Below, one piece after another: positions 17,137-25,495 of a stretch of DNA of 37,571 nt. The notes under the pieces were generated by a model. It had not been told where the DNA came from. It did no database searches and saw only the letters and a program-made list of their open reading frames with translations. The DNA is from an uncultured Campylobacter sp. (GTDB lineage Bacteria > Campylobacterota > Campylobacteria > Campylobacterales > Campylobacteraceae), in contig NZ_CALIMY010000170.1 in NCBI RefSeq assembly GCF_938045205.1, positions 1 through 37,571 of the forward strand, read 5' to 3'. Within the stretch, counting starts at the first letter, position 1. The number at the start of each line of letters is the position of its first letter. The position numbers and the translations under genes are program-made.

Positions 17137-17276
17137 GGATATGTGATAAGCATTTGCGCTCATAGTTGCTGAGCTTAAATTTCAGCCATTTGTGGGCGTA
17201 GCTCACTTTTTATTGTTTAAAAAGCTCAAATTTTAGTCGCTTGCGAGCGCCCATCGCTTTCTTTGCCCGCGTAAAT

Positions 17277-17963
17277 TTAGTGCGTGAAAACCACGACCTC
17301 GCCGCGCTCAAACGCGATCTGCCGTCCCGCTAGGTATAGCTCGAAGTAGGGCTTCAAAAAGTCCTCCTGCGGCCTTTGCGCGTAGTTTGGATACTGCAAG
17401 TACGCAGGTAGCAGATAGTCGCAGTTGATCGAATAGTACGCCTCGCCGAGCACCCATAGCTTCGTATCAAGCTTAGGCATATCTATCATCCACTCCGTGA
17501 TCGCTTCATAGACGGCGTCCGCAAGTTTGTCTTTACTATGCGCAAAATCAAAACCTTCCTGCACGCGCGCGGATTTTATCTGCTCAAGCATTTTTAAAAG
17601 CTCGTCATCGCCGAGAAATTCTGCGAAAATTTTTAAATTTCGAACGTGCGCTAAAGCTAGGCTCTTAAGTGCTTCGTCATCAAATTTCGGATCCTGCGGC
17701 GGGCAAAAATACCCGGGCGCCACGCCTTGATCGAATGCTTCCCGCGTCTGCTGCGCCGTGACTGCGTAGATCGGCATTATGCGCGCTTGCAGCTCGGTGC
17801 CGTTTTGCAGCGGCGCAAACACCGTATCCACGCCGACGCCGTCAGGCATAAAGCACTGAAAAAGCCCGTAAAGCTTATCCTGCAGATCGATCTCTTCGCA
17901 ATCTAAATCAAGATCTAGCCCCGCAGCCTCGTTAATGCGACTAGCGTACTCGAAATTCGTCAT
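17277..17963 (-). CDS. Hypothetical protein, 228 residues, acidic
   Basis: I do not recognise the family. The protein is soluble, acidic and apparently single-domain, with no signal peptide or membrane segment. Aromatic and acidic residues are spread along it (FQCFMPDGVGVD, YFCPPQDPKFDD, EAYYSINCDYLLPAYLQYPNY). Four cysteines show no metal-binding spacing. The start is supported by AAAGGGG about five bases upstream of the ATG on the minus strand. It stands alone between two non-coding stretches. Codon use looks like its neighbours, so it is likely a real gene. Confidence 0.65.
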   Translation of the reverse strand: MTNFEYASRINEAAGLDLDLDCEEIDLQDKLYGLFQCFMPDGVGVDTVFAPLQNGTELQARIMPIYAVTAQQTREAFDQGVAPGYFCPPQDPKFDDEALKSLALAHVRNLKIFAEFLGDDELLKMLEQIKSARVQEGFDFAHSKDKLADAVYEAITEWMIDMPKLDTKLWVLGEAYYSINCDYLLPAYLQYPNYAQRPQEDFLKPYFELYLAGRQIAFERGEVVVFTH

Positions 17964-18626
17964 TTTCGCCCCTTTAAATTTTGACCGTCAAAGCGTTTGG
18001 ATGGAATTTTACCTAAATTTTGCGCATTTGCCGAATTAAAATTTACGCGCGATAAGACTTTTGTAGAATTTAAAATTTAGCGGTTCGGTTTGGGTTCAGT
18101 ACTGCGACAAAGCGGCGGGGCGATGAGCGGCGACGGGTTGTCGTGCGGGTGGTTAGTAGCGGTGGATGGGTATCGCGCGGCGGGAGAGCGGCGACGGACG
18201 GCGGCACCTACGGCGCGTGACGACAGGGGTAGCCGACGATCGCGACCGTGGCGCTCGCGGGCTACTTGCTCGCAAAAGCTGGATTTTTAATGCTCAGGCC
18301 GTCGCAAAATAGCGGGCGGTGTATTGGGTGACGGCACGACCGCGGTATTCGCGGGTCGGTCGCTAGCAAAAGCGCTTTTCGCGCTAAGAGTGCGCATTAG
18401 CGGCGCAAGGTCGGCGGCATTGTTTGATCCGTTGCGCGCGAAATGAAATTTTATCGTTTAAATTCTAGAGCAAGACCTGCGCCTACGGCGGCAAATTTAC
18501 TTGTAGTAATGAAATTTATCGTCCAAATTTAGTAAAAGATAAAATTTCAAATCGCGCATTAAGTAGTGTGAAATTTTATTTGGTTTTGTTTCGCCGCGCA
18601 GCGGTTTGCACGGCTTGCTTTAAATT
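17964..18626. other. Gene-free stretch with a GC-rich core
   Basis: About 660 bases without a convincing gene. The part from about 18085 to 18290 is markedly G-rich on the + strand, with repeated GGCGG/GCGAC words, and is flanked by AAATTT-rich DNA. A 66-codon frame exists there but has no ribosome-binding site and an unlikely Arg/Gly composition. No terminator for the operon ending at 18627 is obvious. Confidence 0.5.
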
Positions 18627-19130
18627 TTATTCTATCCCCGCAAATGCTGCTTTTGCGTCCGCCAGATCCCTCTCGTCCGGGTGTTTCGCAGCCTCCGCCC
18701 AGCGCGCAAGTCGCTCGGGGGTAATAGGGTGGGGCGAGTTACCGCCGGCCGCCATTTTGCGCATCATTTCAAGTAGATTCGGATCGATCGCGCCCTGGCA
18801 GGCAAACTCCCTTATAATCTCGTTGCCGTTTGCTTTAAGCCCCTCTTCAAAGCCATCCAAACACTTACGCGAATGCTCGCCGTCCGGTTCCGCGCCCAGA
18901 GTCATGAAAACGCCAAGCTTCTTGTTGTGAATTTTACGTAAAAAGCGCGTAAATTTCGCCTCGGCCTCGCCCTTATCGACGTAAAAGCCCAAGGCTATAA
19001 AGTCGTAGTCATCGACCTCACCCTCAAAGTCGCGGAAATTTAGACTCTCGCAGTCCAGTTGCTCGGCGATCGCGTCGCCCACCTTTTTCGTGTTACCCGT
19101 TTGTGAGGTGTAAAGCACGATTTTTTTCAT
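18627..19130 (-). CDS. Flavodoxin, last gene of haem-type operon
   Basis: 167-residue FMN electron carrier. The N-terminal phosphate-binding loop YTSQTGNTKKVGDAI is typical of flavodoxins, followed by a FIALGFYVDKG flavin loop. The C-terminal third (MMRKMAAGGNSPHPITPE) is longer than in minimal flavodoxins. ATG 19130 is supported by overlap: it shares ATGA with the stop of the radical SAM gene. Being translated right after that enzyme, it is the likely reductant of its [4Fe-4S] cluster, or an anaerobilin-reducing partner. Known haem clusters with ChuW/HutW/HmuW enzymes include comparable flavoproteins. The exact electron route is inference. Confidence 0.85.
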   Translation of the reverse strand: MKKIVLYTSQTGNTKKVGDAIAEQLDCESLNFRDFEGEVDDYDFIALGFYVDKGEAEAKFTRFLRKIHNKKLGVFMTLGAEPDGEHSRKCLDGFEEGLKANGNEIIREFACQGAIDPNLLEMMRKMAAGGNSPHPITPERLARWAEAAKHPDERDLADAKAAFAGIE

Positions 19131-20341
19131 ACAAAATCCTTTTTCATAATGTTTGCTATCTCTTCGTTGATGTTGTTGCCCCAAAAAATTCCGTCCAAGT
19201 TTAAGACTGATTTTTCATCCTTAAGCTCCAAAAGCCCCCAGCTCTCAAATTCTTTGAGCTTTTGCACCGCTTCGTCGTAAATATTCGCGCTCAGAGCCTC
19301 TTTTAGCTCGTTTAAGCTTACGATCGGGTATTGAAATAGATTGTTTAGCACGCTATATTTTGCCTCGCGCTCATCGATTCGCGAGATCATCTTGTGTCCC
19401 GACACGCCGTAAATTCCGAAGCCCGCTACGTGTCCGCCCGCGCCGTTGCCGATAGGCAGGATATCCGTGCCCTTGTGGCTTAGCTTGATGTAGCCGTAGT
19501 TATCGCGACCTTTTCGAGCAAGCTTAGTAAGCTCCAAAACCTCGAAATTCCCGCTTTGCAGCAGCGCCTCTGCAAAGGCATGGTGCAGCTTCTTATCGGT
19601 CGGCAGATCGTAGTAGGAGGTGTCGATCTTTTTGGACAACTCCGAGCCTTCGAAAAACATCAGCGAGTAAAAGCTAGCGCTATCTAGACCTAGCTCATCT
19701 ACGTAGCGTGCGTCCGCGATCGCCTCCTCTACGCTTTCGTTCGGGAAGTTGTAGATGATGTCGCAGCAGAGCATGCCGTCAAATTTTTCTCTAAGATCCT
19801 TTAGTCGCTCGATCGCGCGAGCGGGCTTGTGCACGCGGTTTAGAAGCGCGCGCCCCTGTCTGCTGAAGGTCTGCACGCCGATGCTAAAGCGATTTACGCC
19901 AAAGCTTTGCAGGGCGAGCGCTTTTTGCGTATCTAGATTATGTAGAGTGGTTTCTATGCTGATCTCGCAGTCGTCCGCGATCTTAAAATTTTTATGCAGC
20001 GCGCCCAGAACCTTTTCGAAGTGAGCTTCGCTAAATACGCTCGGCGTGCCGCCGCCGAAGTAGATGCTTTTGACGCTTTTGGTATCGAAATAGGGCATCT
20101 CTCCGTAGTCTTTGATCTGGCGGATTAAAAATTTAGCGTATTCGTCCAGCTCGTCGCCAAGCTTGGAGCGCATCATCGAACAAAATGAGCAGATGTTGTC
20201 GCAAAAGGGCACATGCAGATAGATCACGCAATCGCTGTCTTTCGCGGGCTGTTCCAGCGCGTCGAACAGCTCGTTTTCGCTCGCAGAGACGCTCTCGAAA
20301 AGTTTGGAGCGGTGGTGGGATTTAATGCGTTCTTTAAACAT
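19127..20341 (-). CDS. Class C radical SAM enzyme, HemN/HemW-like; probable anaerobic haem-degrading (ChuW/HutW/HmuW-type) protein
   Basis: 404 residues. The radical SAM cluster motif CX3CX2C is Cys47, Cys51, Cys54 (HVPFCDNICSFCSMMR), followed by FGGGTP at about 95-100 for SAM binding. SIGVQTFSRQG and a DIIYNFPNES strand are shared with HemN and HemW, and a HemN-like C-terminal domain follows. The residue after the third Cys is Ser, not the extra Cys of classical HemN (CxC). Genes of this type inside haem transport operons (chuW, hutW, hmuW) open the porphyrin with SAM, releasing iron without oxygen. Here it lies directly after the binding-protein gene and overlaps a flavodoxin. Coproporphyrinogen dehydrogenase or a HemW chaperone remain alternatives. 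Confidence 0.75.
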   Translation of the reverse strand: MFKERIKSHHRSKLFESVSASENELFDALEQPAKDSDCVIYLHVPFCDNICSFCSMMRSKLGDELDEYAKFLIRQIKDYGEMPYFDTKSVKSIYFGGGTPSVFSEAHFEKVLGALHKNFKIADDCEISIETTLHNLDTQKALALQSFGVNRFSIGVQTFSRQGRALLNRVHKPARAIERLKDLREKFDGMLCCDIIYNFPNESVEEAIADARYVDELGLDSASFYSLMFFEGSELSKKIDTSYYDLPTDKKLHHAFAEALLQSGNFEVLELTKLARKGRDNYGYIKLSHKGTDILPIGNGAGGHVAGFGIYGVSGHKMISRIDEREAKYSVLNNLFQYPIVSLNELKEALSANIYDEAVQKLKEFESWGLLELKDEKSVLNLDGIFWGNNINEEIANIMKKDFV

Positions 20342-21124
20342 CTATTTCGTTGCCTCCGCGTAAATTTCATCCACCGTCTCGCCGATCTGCGGGCTGCCCC
20401 GCAAGATGAGCGTCGGAGCTTTTAAAATTTTGCCCGATTTTACGGCTTTGGTATTTTTAAGGATCGGATTTGCCTTTAAAAAATCCTCCGTCTCGCCGCC
20501 CACGACGACGATTATATCGGGGTTTTGCTCGATGATGTATTCGGCAGATACCGAAGGCGTGCTGCCTTTTAGGCCGTCTGCGATATTTTTGGCGCCTAGG
20601 CGAGCGAAGATATCGCCGATGAGGGTTTTGTCATTGAAAGCCATCGTAGCGTTCGCGCCGAAAAACATAGCCACTTTTTTGCCGCGAAGAGCGGGTTTGT
20701 TTGCAAAAATTCCATCCATCCGCGCGCAAATTTTATCCGCCTCGCTCTCCTTTTTTACGATCGCCGCGACCTTCTTTACGTTTTGGCAGATATCTGCGGT
20801 AGAGTTTGCATCCATCGCAAGGCTCTTAAGCCCCAGCTTTTGCAGATTCTCGCTAACGCCTGCGGAGTGAAAGCTCGTGATGACCAGATCGGGCTTAAGT
20901 TCGACGATCTTCTCCATATTCGGCTTGACGTAGGTGCCTACGCTAGGCAGTTTCGCGGTTTCTGCCTCCGGGCGGATCTTGCTCATCGAGGTAGTTGAGA
21001 TCGCAGCGATCTGATCCTGCGCGCCTAAAGCGTAGATGATCTCGACTGCTGCGGGATCAAGTACTACTAGACCTTTGGCGAATACAAAGCTCGCCGCAGT
21101 CAAAGCTATAAGAATTTTTTTCAT
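20342..21124 (-). CDS. Periplasmic substrate-binding protein of haem/iron-chelate ABC transporter
   Basis: 260 residues with a signal peptide (MKKILIALTAASFVFA, no lipobox cysteine, so soluble in the periplasm). The fold is the helical-backbone class III type (BtuF/FecB/HmuT): VVLDPAAVEIIYALGA at the N-terminus, KPDLVITS, and the second lobe beginning near KKVAMFFGANA. Tyr/Arg residues in the cleft could contact haem, but the ligand cannot be read directly. The start overlaps the ATPase stop by four bases, and the gene ends one base before the radical SAM ATG. The operon context favours haem over cobalamin or siderophore. Confidence 0.85.
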   Translation of the reverse strand: MKKILIALTAASFVFAKGLVVLDPAAVEIIYALGAQDQIAAISTTSMSKIRPEAETAKLPSVGTYVKPNMEKIVELKPDLVITSFHSAGVSENLQKLGLKSLAMDANSTADICQNVKKVAAIVKKESEADKICARMDGIFANKPALRGKKVAMFFGANATMAFNDKTLIGDIFARLGAKNIADGLKGSTPSVSAEYIIEQNPDIIVVVGGETEDFLKANPILKNTKAVKSGKILKAPTLILRGSPQIGETVDEIYAEATK

Positions 21125-21894
21125 AATTTCTCCTTTTTGGGTAGTATAAACTTTACCCCGTTTTCTTCTACTATCAGGGCGTCAAAGCCGTAAATTTCTT
21201 TTATGATCTGTGGCGTAAAAAGCTCGCTCGCGCTACCCCGATACCTCACTGCGCCGTCTTTTAGCATCAAAATTTCATCGCAAAAAAGCGAGGCTAAATT
21301 TAGATCGTGCAGCACGATGACGCTCGTTAAATTTAGCGTTTTAGTTAAATTTTCGCAGATCTTCATCGCCTCGATCGCGTAGTTCATATCAAGCGCGCCC
21401 GTGGGCTCATCGAGCAGTAAAATTTCAGGCTCGCTTACGAGCGCTCTGGCAAGCAGTACGCGCCCGAACTCGCCGCCGCTTAGCTCAAATGCGCTGCGAT
21501 TTAAAAATTTTTTCACGTCCAAAAGCTCGGCAATTCGCTCTACTTTGTCGCGGTCGCTCGCATCGTAGCCGCTAAAAGCGCTTTTTAGGCGGCAAAATCT
21601 GCCCGCAAGCAAAATTTCTTTCACGCTAAGCGGCGCGGCGAGGGCCGTTTTTTGCGGTACGAAGCCGATGAGCGCCGCAAGCTCTTTTAGGCTATATTCG
21701 CTCGCCTTTTTGCCGTTTATTTCGATGATCCCGCTTGCGGGCTTTAAAATTTGCAATATGTTTTTTAGCAAAGTGCTCTTGCCGCAGCCGTTAGGGCCCA
21801 AAATCCCGTAAAATTTACCCCGTTCTAAATTCAGACATACGTCTTGCAGGATCGCCCGCTTGCCGTAGCTGAAGTTTAGCGCTGAAATTTTCAT
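21121..21894 (-). CDS. ABC transporter ATPase (FecE/HmuV type)
   Basis: 257-residue nucleotide-binding subunit. Walker A GPNGCGKST is at 33-41, a Q-loop at VPQKT, the signature LSGGEFGR at 138-145, Walker B with ILLLDEPTGALD at 158-169, and an H-loop in VIVLHDLN near 194. It powers the FecCD-type permease encoded just upstream (four-base overlap) and also overlaps the binding-protein gene downstream. Substrate is inferred from the operon. Confidence 0.9.
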   Translation of the reverse strand: MKISALNFSYGKRAILQDVCLNLERGKFYGILGPNGCGKSTLLKNILQILKPASGIIEINGKKASEYSLKELAALIGFVPQKTALAAPLSVKEILLAGRFCRLKSAFSGYDASDRDKVERIAELLDVKKFLNRSAFELSGGEFGRVLLARALVSEPEILLLDEPTGALDMNYAIEAMKICENLTKTLNLTSVIVLHDLNLASLFCDEILMLKDGAVRYRGSASELFTPQIIKEIYGFDALIVEENGVKFILPKKEKL

Positions 21895-22859
21895 GCATGC
21901 TTCCTAAACGCGAGGTATAGAAAAAAGGGCGCGCCGAAAAAGGAGGTCACCACGCCGATCGGAATTTCTACCGGCGAGAGGGCGTTTTTAGCGATTACGT
22001 CGCAAAAAACCAAAAAAACTCCGCCGGTAAGCGCGCTAGCAGGGATTAGTACGGCGTTGCTCGCCGTATGAAGCGCCATGCGAAGCGTGTGCGGAATGAT
22101 GAGCCCCACGAAGCCTATCATCCCCGTAAATGCGACCGAAAAGCCGATGATGAGCGAGGAGACGATGAGTAGGCTCTTTTTGGACTTCTCGACGTTGAGC
22201 CCCAGCGACTTTGCCTCCTCGTCGCCGTTTAAGATGATATTTAGCTCGTGGCGCTTCGCGTAAAAATACGCCATGCAAAACAGAAGCGGCGGTAGCAAAA
22301 GCGCGATCTTTTGCCAGTTTGCGCCGCCTAGATAGCCCATCATCCACGCCGTAATCCTAAAGCTATCCTCTCCGATTAGATAGACCGCAAAGGATGTAAA
22401 TGCGCCCAAAAAGGACGATACGGCGATGCCTACGATCAGCAGAGTAGAGATCGAGCGGGTATGGGCTGCGAGCTTAAAGATCACGAGCGAAAGCCCGCTG
22501 GCGGCCAAAAATGCGAAAATTCCGTAAAAAACGTCGCTAAGCCCCAGCAGGTAGGCTATAACCGCGCCGAAAGTCGCTGCCGAGGCGATGCCGATGATGT
22601 AGGGATCTGCAAGCGGGTTTAAAAATACGCTTTGCACCACCACTCCCGAAGTTGCCAGCAGCGCGCCTATTAAAATTCCAAGTACGAGGCGCGGCAGGCG
22701 CATTTGTAGCAAGATGAGCTGCTTGGTCTCGTCTATCTCGCCGAAGGTGAAAAATTTTACGATGTCGCTCAGCGAAATGCTCGCTCCGCCGCTACTTACG
22801 GCCGCTAAAGCAAGCAATACGAAAGCTGCGATTAGAAAGAGATAGAATTTAAAACTCAT
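21891..22859 (-). CDS. FecCD/BtuC-family ABC permease
   Basis: 322-residue inner-membrane protein with about nine to ten hydrophobic segments, as in BtuC/HmuU. MRLPRLVLGILIGALLATSG near residue 50, QSVFLNPLADPYIIG, and IGFVGLIIPHTLRM with the ATPase-coupling region are strong family marks. It forms the homodimeric channel for haem, cobalamin or ferric-siderophore uptake. Its ATG overlaps the stop of the 61-residue ORF upstream (ATGA), and its own stop overlaps the ATPase start. Confidence 0.9.
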   Translation of the reverse strand: MSFKFYLFLIAAFVLLALAAVSSGGASISLSDIVKFFTFGEIDETKQLILLQMRLPRLVLGILIGALLATSGVVVQSVFLNPLADPYIIGIASAATFGAVIAYLLGLSDVFYGIFAFLAASGLSLVIFKLAAHTRSISTLLIVGIAVSSFLGAFTSFAVYLIGEDSFRITAWMMGYLGGANWQKIALLLPPLLFCMAYFYAKRHELNIILNGDEEAKSLGLNVEKSKKSLLIVSSLIIGFSVAFTGMIGFVGLIIPHTLRMALHTASNAVLIPASALTGGVFLVFCDVIAKNALSPVEIPIGVVTSFFGAPFFLYLAFRKHA

Positions 22860-23041
22860 AGCTCACCAGGCGAACTATACGCGCAGATTTCGTCGCGGCG
22901 GATATTTTTAATTAAGCGGTGCCAGGAATTTATACGCGCGGAATTTATGAAATTCTCGCGGCTGGCGCAATTATTTTTGAAGCTTGCATAGCTTTTGATA
23001 TGGGCGCGAAAAAGTACGTAGCCGCACACCTGATTCGGCAT
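22856..23041 (-). CDS. 61-residue leading ORF of the haem-type operon, unknown function
   Basis: This short ORF begins at an ATG preceded by a near-ideal AGGAGG (plus-strand 23048-23053) and ends in ATGA overlapping the permease start. It is the first gene after the candidate Fur box. The product is basic, with three cysteines (CGY, NNCAS, DEICAY) and no signal peptide or membrane helix. The longer open frame upstream runs through the promoter and is not used. I do not recognise the family. It may be a leader that couples translation to the permease, or a small haem/iron-handling protein. Confidence 0.6.
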   Translation of the reverse strand: MPNQVCGYVLFRAHIKSYASFKNNCASRENFINSARINSWHRLIKNIRRDEICAYSSPGEL

Positions 23042-23076
23042 AAATTTCCTCCTAAAAGTATTCGCGATTTTTGTTA

Positions 23077-23098
23077 AGAAATTAAAATCGTTATCATA
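23077..23098 (-). promoter_or_regulatory. Candidate Fur box and -10 of the haem-type operon
   Basis: Minus-strand GATAACGATTTTAATTTCT (23095 down to 23077) matches 12 of 19 positions of the classic Fur box. It overlaps TATGAT, a good -10 box at 23093-23098. Iron-dependent repression would fit the transporter genes that follow. Confidence 0.45.
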
Positions 23099-23327
23099 GG
23101 ATTTTATCGCTTGGTTTCTTAAACCGCGATAAATTCCGTAATGGCTAAGAGCTGCGGAGTTAAATTTAGGGCGATTAAGTATTAAAATTTCGCGCGCCGC
23201 CAAGCCGCCTCTTTAAATTTGAAATTCAAGATTTATGCGTTAAATTTAAACGCCGAAAGAGCTCTTTTTAATTTTGCAATTCAGCTTTAAATTATAAAAA
23301 CGCCGATAAAATACGCATTAAATTTTA

Positions 23328-23398
23328 CTTAGCGAGCCCTGCTTTAAAGGCGCGAGCCGTTTTGTTAAAACGACATACTGCCCAAGCCGCTCGCTAAG
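23328..23398 (+). promoter_or_regulatory. Foldable leader of cstA (possible cis-regulatory RNA)
   Basis: CTTAGCGAGC at 23328-23337 pairs perfectly with GCTCGCTAAG at 23389-23398. Two hairpins lie inside: GGC-GCGA-GCC (a GNRA-type tetraloop, 23349-23358) and CGTTTT-GTT-AAAACG (23358-23372), which share base 23358. The outer stem ends only four bases before the AAGGAG of cstA, so folding could affect translation. No known riboswitch class was recognised. The rest of 23042-23327 holds the divergent promoters and AT-rich spacer. Confidence 0.4.
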
Positions 23399-23413
23399 CT
23401 TTAAGGAGTGAGC

Positions 23414-25495
23414 ATGAAATTTTGGCAAAAGATCCTTTGGGCGGCGGTCGCCGTCATAGGGGCGTGGTGTTTCGGCGTACTTGCGCTAAATAAAGGCGAG
23501 AGCATCAGTGCCGTCTGGCTCGTAGTGGCCAGCGCGTGCATCTATCTGATCGGATACACCTTCTACGGGCGCTTTATCGCGTATCGCGTCTTTGAGCTGA
23601 ACGATCGCCGCGCAACTCCTGCGGTGATCCGAAACGACGGACGCGATTACGTTCCTACGAACAAATACGTCCTTTTCGGCCACCATTTTGCCGCTATTGC
23701 AGGCGCCGGACCGCTCGTAGGTCCCGTAGTGGCCGCACAGATGGGCTATCTGCCCGGCACCATTTGGCTTTTGGTAGGCGTCGTGCTCGCGGGTGCGGTG
23801 CATGATTTCATCGTGCTCGTGCTATCCACGCGCCGCGGCGGCAAGAGCCTCGGCGAGATGATCAAAGATGAGATGGGCAAGCTCACCGGCGGCATCGCGA
23901 TGATCGGAATTTTTTTCATCATGCTGATCATCGTGGCGATCTTGGCGATGGTTGTCGTAAAGGCGCTCGCAAACTCGCCGTGGGGGCTTTTTACGATCGC
24001 GATGACGATACCGATTGCGATATTTATGGGAGCTTATATGAGGTTCTTGCGCCCGGGCAAGGTCAGCGAGGCATCGATCATCGGCTTTGTTTTGCTGATG
24101 CTTGCGCTTTGGGGCGGGCATTACGTCTCGATCGATCCGTACTGGCACGACGTTTTTTCGCTAAAGGGCGAGACGCTCGCGCTTCTTACGATCGGCTACG
24201 GCTTTATCGCGGCGATCTTGCCCGTGTGGCTGCTGCTTGCGCCGCGCGATTATCTAAGCACCTTCCTTAAGCTCGGCGTCATCATCGGTATGGCGGTCGC
24301 GATAATCTTTGTCGCGCCCGAGCTTAAAATGCCCGCTACGACGAAATTTATCGACGGCACGGGTCCCGTTTTTGCAGGCCCGATATTTCCGTTTTTGTTT
24401 ATCACGATCGCATGCGGCGCGATCTCGGGCTTTCATGCGCTGATCTCCAGCGGCACGACGCCGAAGATGGTCGAGCGCGAAACCCACACTCTTTTCATCG
24501 GCTACGGCTCGATGCTTATGGAAAGCCTCGTAGGCGTAATGGCGCTTGTGGCGGCGTGCATCCTAAGCCCGGGCGAATACTTCGCTATCAACTCGCCCGC
24601 CGCAGTGCTCGGCAAAGACGCGGTAAGCGCCGCGGCGTATATAAATTCCATCGGATTTAGTATCACGCCCGAGCAGATCGGCGCCTTGGCTTCAAACGTC
24701 GGCGAAACCACGATGATGAGCCGCACGGGCGGCGCTCCTACCTTTGCAATGGGACTAACGATGCTTCTGCATCAGATCATCGGCGGCAAGGAGCTGATGG
24801 CGTTTTGGTACCATTTCGCGATCTTGTTTGAGGCGCTGTTTATTCTGACCGCGGTCGATGCTGGCACGCGCACGGGGCGCTTTATGGTACAAGAAATTTT
24901 AGGCAACGTCTATAAGCCCTTTTCCGATACTAAAAATTTCCTGTACGGCATCATCGCGACGCTGATCTGCGTGGCGGGCTGGGGCTATCTGCTCTACAGC
25001 GGCGTTACCGATCCTATGGGCGGAATTTACACGCTGTGGCCGCTTTTCGGCGCGTCCAATCAGATGCTCGCGGGTATCGCGCTGCTGCTTGCGACGGTGG
25101 TGCTTTTTAAAATGGGCAAGCAAAAATACGCCTTTGTTACGATCGCTCCTGCGATCTGGGTGCTTATAACCACGCTTTATGCGGCGATCTTGAAGCTGAT
25201 GCCGGCTAACGGCGAGCGCGTGCACGACGCGGTAAGCCACGTGGCTATAGCGCAAAACACCGCCGCCAAGCTCGCTAGCCTAAGCGATCCTGCGGCGATC
25301 GAAAAGGCGCAGGCTATCATCAGAAATAACGTCATCGACGCCGTGCTATGTGCTCTTTTCGTCGTCGTCACGATTATAGTCATCACTCAAACGATCCGAA
25401 TGTGCCTTAAAATTTCAAAAGGCGGCGCGAGCGAGGGATATTTCAAGCTAGCAGAAAGCGAGTACGTAGATAGGGGCGTTTATGAAAAAGTTTAA
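23414..25495 (+). CDS. cstA: Carbon starvation protein CstA, peptide/pyruvate transporter
   Basis: 693-residue inner-membrane protein with roughly sixteen hydrophobic segments. GHHFAAIAGAGPLVGPVVAAQMGYLPG is the hallmark CstA region (given here only as a name; it lies near residues 90-115), followed by STRRGGKSLGE and SSGTTPKM. CstA/BtsT proteins import peptides or pyruvate; in Campylobacter, CstA supports peptide use, a main carbon source. ATG 23414 is preferred over GTG 23408 because AAGGAG (23403-23408) would overlap the latter. Its end overlaps the small DUF466 gene by 14 bases. Confidence 0.93.
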   Translation: MKFWQKILWAAVAVIGAWCFGVLALNKGESISAVWLVVASACIYLIGYTFYGRFIAYRVFELNDRRATPAVIRNDGRDYVPTNKYVLFGHHFAAIAGAGPLVGPVVAAQMGYLPGTIWLLVGVVLAGAVHDFIVLVLSTRRGGKSLGEMIKDEMGKLTGGIAMIGIFFIMLIIVAILAMVVVKALANSPWGLFTIAMTIPIAIFMGAYMRFLRPGKVSEASIIGFVLLMLALWGGHYVSIDPYWHDVFSLKGETLALLTIGYGFIAAILPVWLLLAPRDYLSTFLKLGVIIGMAVAIIFVAPELKMPATTKFIDGTGPVFAGPIFPFLFITIACGAISGFHALISSGTTPKMVERETHTLFIGYGSMLMESLVGVMALVAACILSPGEYFAINSPAAVLGKDAVSAAAYINSIGFSITPEQIGALASNVGETTMMSRTGGAPTFAMGLTMLLHQIIGGKELMAFWYHFAILFEALFILTAVDAGTRTGRFMVQEILGNVYKPFSDTKNFLYGIIATLICVAGWGYLLYSGVTDPMGGIYTLWPLFGASNQMLAGIALLLATVVLFKMGKQKYAFVTIAPAIWVLITTLYAAILKLMPANGERVHDAVSHVAIAQNTAAKLASLSDPAAIEKAQAIIRNNVIDAVLCALFVVVTIIVITQTIRMCLKISKGGASEGYFKLAESEYVDRGVYEKV

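Noticed and set aside
18090..18290. 66-codon ORF in the GC-rich island.
   Set aside because: Arg/Gly/Ser-rich composition expected from GC-rich random sequence and no ribosome-binding site.
19127..20341. Annotating the radical SAM gene simply as coproporphyrinogen dehydrogenase hemN.
   Set aside because: The extra cysteine after the cluster motif is missing, and the gene sits between a haem-type binding protein and a flavodoxin; HemN remains a stated alternative.
23042..23203. In-frame upstream extension of the 61-residue ORF to 115 residues.
   Set aside because: It runs through the candidate Fur box and -10, and the internal ATG has a far better ribosome-binding site.
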